Source: Armatimonadota bacterium (GTDB taxonomy: Bacteria; Armatimonadota; UBA5829; DSUL01). Taken from it: DNA of 64,000 nucleotides. The DNA is taken from the NCBI GenBank assembly GCA_020846715.1, contig JADLDK010000028.1, forward strand, positions 60,059-124,058, in the 5' to 3' direction. Shown here in pieces: positions 61,342 through 64,000 of the stretch (within the stretch, counting starts at the first letter, position 1; each line of letters begins with the position of its first letter). Under the pieces are notes generated by a model. That model worked only from the letters and a program-made list of their open reading frames with translations. It had not been told where the DNA came from and searched no databases. Made by a program: the position numbers and the translations under genes.

Positions 61342-64000
61342 TTGAAATCCAGACTGCGTTTGTTACGCCCAGCGCTGGGAGTAACGCTTGCGTGCGCAGC
61401 GTCGCTAGCACTGTGCGCAAAAACCGCGCAGGCTAACGTCTTCGCCAGCGACCTGCGGTGGAGCGCGCCAGCCGTCGACGCGACGCAACCCTCTCCGAGT
61501 GTCAGCCTGTCCTTCAGGCTCAACGAAGCTGCGGACGTCTGCCGGGTTGAGATCTGGCGGTCGGACACCAACGCGCTGGTGCGGACCGTCAATCTGGGCG
61601 CAAAGCCCGTTGGGCTCAACACCTACTCGTGGGATCTGAAGAACGACTCAAACGCTCTTGTTCCCACAAACGTAGAGTATCGCTTCAAAGTGTACGCCGA
61701 AGCCGCCGGGTACAGCTCGTGGACCCAAATATCAGACGACAACCTCAGCGGGGCTAAGTACTTCAGCGGGCGAAGTCTCGCGGTGAACAGAGACCCAAAC
61801 AGCCGCTACTTCGGGCACATCTATGTCCTTAACGTAACAGCGGGGACAACCGGCGGTCGCACCACACCCAAAGGCCTTTATGCTATCCACCCGGATTTTG
61901 CGGATGCCGTTGGTCAAGGTGACACCGCTATCCTTGGTAACGTCGCCTGGGCCGCTTCTGTGTCCAGTCCGTTTCGCATTAACGTAGGCGATGATGGGAA
62001 GCTTTACCTCTTTGACTTTGCGGATGCTCACAGTGGCGTCTGGGTGGCTCCTGGAGATCTCTCCGGGACGTGGCCCTCTATTCTAGACCCGTCAACGGGA
62101 GAGAACTCAACGAACGTCGGCTACCCATTCGATCCGGGCGTAGCATCCCCCCCTGCCGTACATGGCAGTGAGGGAAAAGGCTTTGTCTATGGTAAGGGTC
62201 TCAACCGCGTGCTTTACACGACCGACGAGGATCTCTACCCTGCCGGCGGACACAACGTCCACGGTAAGGGAAGTGTCTGGAAGTATCCGATAGGGCCGCT
62301 GGACCAGGAGTACAGACAGGTCCCGCAGGTTGTCTACGACGACAGCGCGCTGGACATGAACTTCAACCTCAACAGTGCCATTGCCCGTGATGCGGCCGGG
62401 AACATCTACCAAACTCAGAACCGCTTCGACGGCAACGAGAGCTGCTTGTGGAAGATTGACCCAACCGGAACTGTGGTCTGGAAATCTCTCAGTGTGTTTG
62501 GCAAACCTGACCCATTCCTGGGGAACTATGGCGGAGTAGCTGTCGATGACGCACGTGGTCGACTGGCCGCCGCCGGTTCCAGCATTTATGTGCTCGGGCT
62601 TTCTCTGGACCCCTCCACTCTGACCAAAGTCGGTGGTGGCGCGGTTGTGTGGGCGGCTGGCAACAACAGCTCGATTCGCTACAACAGCAATTTCACCACC
62701 GCTTTTGCTGCTCAGGCGGCTCCGGCTTCAGGCCAGCAGATCAACGACGTCGCGATTTCCAACACCAGCACTGCCACAGGCCCTCCGCCCACAGTGAATG
62801 GCTACGCAGTCGGAAATAACGGCGCAATCTGGAACTTCTCCGCGATGACAACTTGGTCGGCGGACACGTCTCCTATCACAACTAACTTGAATGGCGTAAC
62901 GACTATCCAGCGCACGCCGATCCAGGGCTGGGCGGTTGGTGACGGTGGCGCGATCCTGAGTAATCTCGGCGGGACGTGGAATATTGACCAGGCTGCAGGC
63001 GTAGTGACGAGTAACAATCTGAACAAGATCGGCGCGTGCGCCATCAGCTATGCCGCCACGCCGACCTATGACCTCTACGCCGTTGGTAACAGCGGAACGA
63101 TTCTGCAGCGCCTTGATGCCAGCAACCTGGATGCTCCAACCCAATGGACGCAGCAATCATCCGGCACAACACAGAATCTGAATGATATCAGCGTCATTTC
63201 TTTCGCCATTTCGACGGCGACAACGGCGGCTTATGCAGTCGGTGACGCGGGTACGATTCTAAAGACTACGGACGGCGGCGCGACGTGGACTGCACAGACA
63301 TCTCCGACGTCAAACAACTTGCGCGGAGTGTCGGCGCCCACGGCGCTGTTTGCGTTTGCCGTTGGCGACGGTGGTGTCATTATCAAGACCTCAGACGGTG
63401 GCGCGACCTGGACGTCTGTAACATCGCCGACAACCTCCAAGCTCACTGCGTGCTTCTTCCGGGACACGAAGACCGGCTGGATTGTTGGTGAGGGTGGCAA
63501 GCTGTACCGCACGACCAATGGCGGCGCTTCCTGGGTGCTGGCGACCGGAACCGGCACGGACAATCTGAATGCAGTTGTGGCCTTGCCGTTTGGCAATGGC
63601 ACTCCGCGCGATGTGGCATTTGACGCTGCTGGCAACCTCTATGAGATCAACAACGGCACAGAGCGTCTCCGTGTCTATTCTCCGCCAGACGGCCCGAACA
63701 ACTTTACAACAACAAGCTTTGGAAAGTTCGTTCCGACGAGTGGTGACGCGACGAAGCCGGCCACACCTGTGGTGACAGCGCCTGCGACCTCCTCCAGCTC
63801 CTCCACACTGGGAGCTACCTGGACAGGCACGGGCGTCAGCTATCAGTACGCCATCGGCGTTACCGCAGACCCTGAAGCCGACGACGAATCCAGCTACACG
63901 CTGGGATGGACGAACACCAACGCTACAAGCGCCAACCCAACGGGACTCCCGCTCAGCAACGGCGTGAAGTACTTCTTCTACGTCAGAGCAAAGAGCGCCA
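61342..64000 (+). CDS. Large secreted protein with FlgD-Ig, propeller, Ycf48-like and Fn3-like regions (runs off the window)
   Basis: An uninterrupted frame of 886 codons begins at a TTG nine bases after AAGGAGG and has no stop before the window ends. Its start is a signal peptide (KSRLRLLRPALGVTLACAAS...KTAQA). A FlgD-Ig-like domain follows (about 50-115). Next is a region paralogous to the PEP-CTERM protein at 48294: AVNRDPNSRYFGHIYVLN versus SVNRDPTSPYYGRIFVAN. Residues about 490-730 carry six Ycf48/BNR-like repeats (YAVGDAGTILKTTDGGATW, AVGDGGVIIKTSDGGATW, IVGEGGKLYRTTNGGASW). An Fn3-like module starts near 800. The C-terminus is missing. Confidence 0.88.
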   Translation, partial: MKSRLRLLRPALGVTLACAASLALCAKTAQANVFASDLRWSAPAVDATQPSPSVSLSFRLNEAADVCRVEIWRSDTNALVRTVNLGAKPVGLNTYSWDLKNDSNALVPTNVEYRFKVYAEAAGYSSWTQISDDNLSGAKYFSGRSLAVNRDPNSRYFGHIYVLNVTAGTTGGRTTPKGLYAIHPDFADAVGQGDTAILGNVAWAASVSSPFRINVGDDGKLYLFDFADAHSGVWVAPGDLSGTWPSILDPSTGENSTNVGYPFDPGVASPPAVHGSEGKGFVYGKGLNRVLYTTDEDLYPAGGHNVHGKGSVWKYPIGPLDQEYRQVPQVVYDDSALDMNFNLNSAIARDAAGNIYQTQNRFDGNESCLWKIDPTGTVVWKSLSVFGKPDPFLGNYGGVAVDDARGRLAAAGSSIYVLGLSLDPSTLTKVGGGAVVWAAGNNSSIRYNSNFTTAFAAQAAPASGQQINDVAISNTSTATGPPPTVNGYAVGNNGAIWNFSAMTTWSADTSPITTNLNGVTTIQRTPIQGWAVGDGGAILSNLGGTWNIDQAAGVVTSNNLNKIGACAISYAATPTYDLYAVGNSGTILQRLDASNLDAPTQWTQQSSGTTQNLNDISVISFAISTATTAAYAVGDAGTILKTTDGGATWTAQTSPTSNNLRGVSAPTALFAFAVGDGGVIIKTSDGGATWTSVTSPTTSKLTACFFRDTKTGWIVGEGGKLYRTTNGGASWVLATGTGTDNLNAVVALPFGNGTPRDVAFDAAGNLYEINNGTERLRVYSPPDGPNNFTTTSFGKFVPTSGDATKPATPVVTAPATSSSSSTLGATWTGTGVSYQYAIGVTADPEADDESSYTLGWTNTNATSANPTGLPLSNGVKYFFYVRAKSA

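Noticed and set aside
62107..63635. Several minus-strand frames opposite the last gene
   Set aside because: The plus-strand TTG frame is unbroken with clear repeats, while the opposite frames are Val/Ala/Pro shadows of it.

Overview
The window (about 57% G+C by eye, densely coded on both strands) looks like a chromosomal segment of a free-living diderm bacterium. It carries two short PEP-CTERM proteins, each ending in a VPEPGS motif, a hydrophobic helix and an Arg/Lys-rich tail. It also carries a beta-barrel porin, System II cytochrome c maturation, many ECF sigma/anti-sigma pairs and large secreted repeat proteins. That combination is what I would expect of an Armatimonadota-like lineage. 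The assignment is inference from gene style and needs marker-gene phylogeny. Nothing in the window looks like a prophage, transposon, CRISPR array or plasmid.

Layout. 1-5.6 kb: smpB, a UDP-glucuronate decarboxylase-like gene and a Fur/PerR regulator, then a minus-strand operon of ECF sigma factor, zinc-finger anti-sigma, TPR protein and Spy/CpxP-like LTxxQ protein. 5.6-9 kb: an orphan LuxR-type HTH protein and a three-gene ABC-2 exporter. 9-14 kb: a DUF4446 protein, a second ECF sigma/anti-sigma pair (the anti-sigma ends in an STN-like domain), rlmN and a SpoIIE/RsbU-type phosphatase. 14-18.5 kb: two tandem thymidylate-kinase paralogues (one with Arg in the P-loop), an SDR, a rhomboid-TPR protein and a class A beta-lactamase-like protein. 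18.4-21.9 kb: a lipid-linked saccharide set (FAD oxidoreductase, UPF0104 flippase-like protein, DPM1-like glycosyltransferase). 21.9-27.2 kb: a ceramidase-like protein with a Na+/solute symporter, and an OpuC-type osmoprotectant ABC system with a fused binding protein-permease.

27.2-30.7 kb is an ergothioneine locus (EgtE-like C-S lyase, EgtD, EgtB). 31-33.8 kb holds a lytic transglycosylase operon and five tRNA genes (Ser, Val, Asp, Phe, Thr). 35.8-44 kb is respiratory: NrfHA ammonifying nitrite reductase with its CcsA/ResB haem-attachment machinery, next to an actinobacterial-style SdhCAB. 44-48 kb has small enzymes, a stand-alone LigD polymerase domain and an EEP-family phosphodiesterase. 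49.9-52.8 kb is a second nitrite operon: an unknown Cys-motif protein, copper NirK and an alginate-export-type porin. The rest is surface and polysaccharide biology: two PEP-CTERM proteins, a 1,112-residue multidomain glycosidase-like protein, an operon of beta-helix, GH130 and DUF1080 proteins, and a large FlgD-Ig/propeller/Ycf48-like protein that runs off the window.

The most interesting signal I found is a near-identical 15-bp interrupted palindrome (AGTAC-N4-GTACT on the coding strand). It lies upstream of both nitrite reductase operons, which are 12 kb apart, and suggests a shared regulator. Other points worth attention are the palindrome that exactly fills a promoter spacer, the intrinsic-terminator hairpin in the leader of the last gene, the STN-tailed anti-sigma factor and the Arg-P-loop kinase pair.
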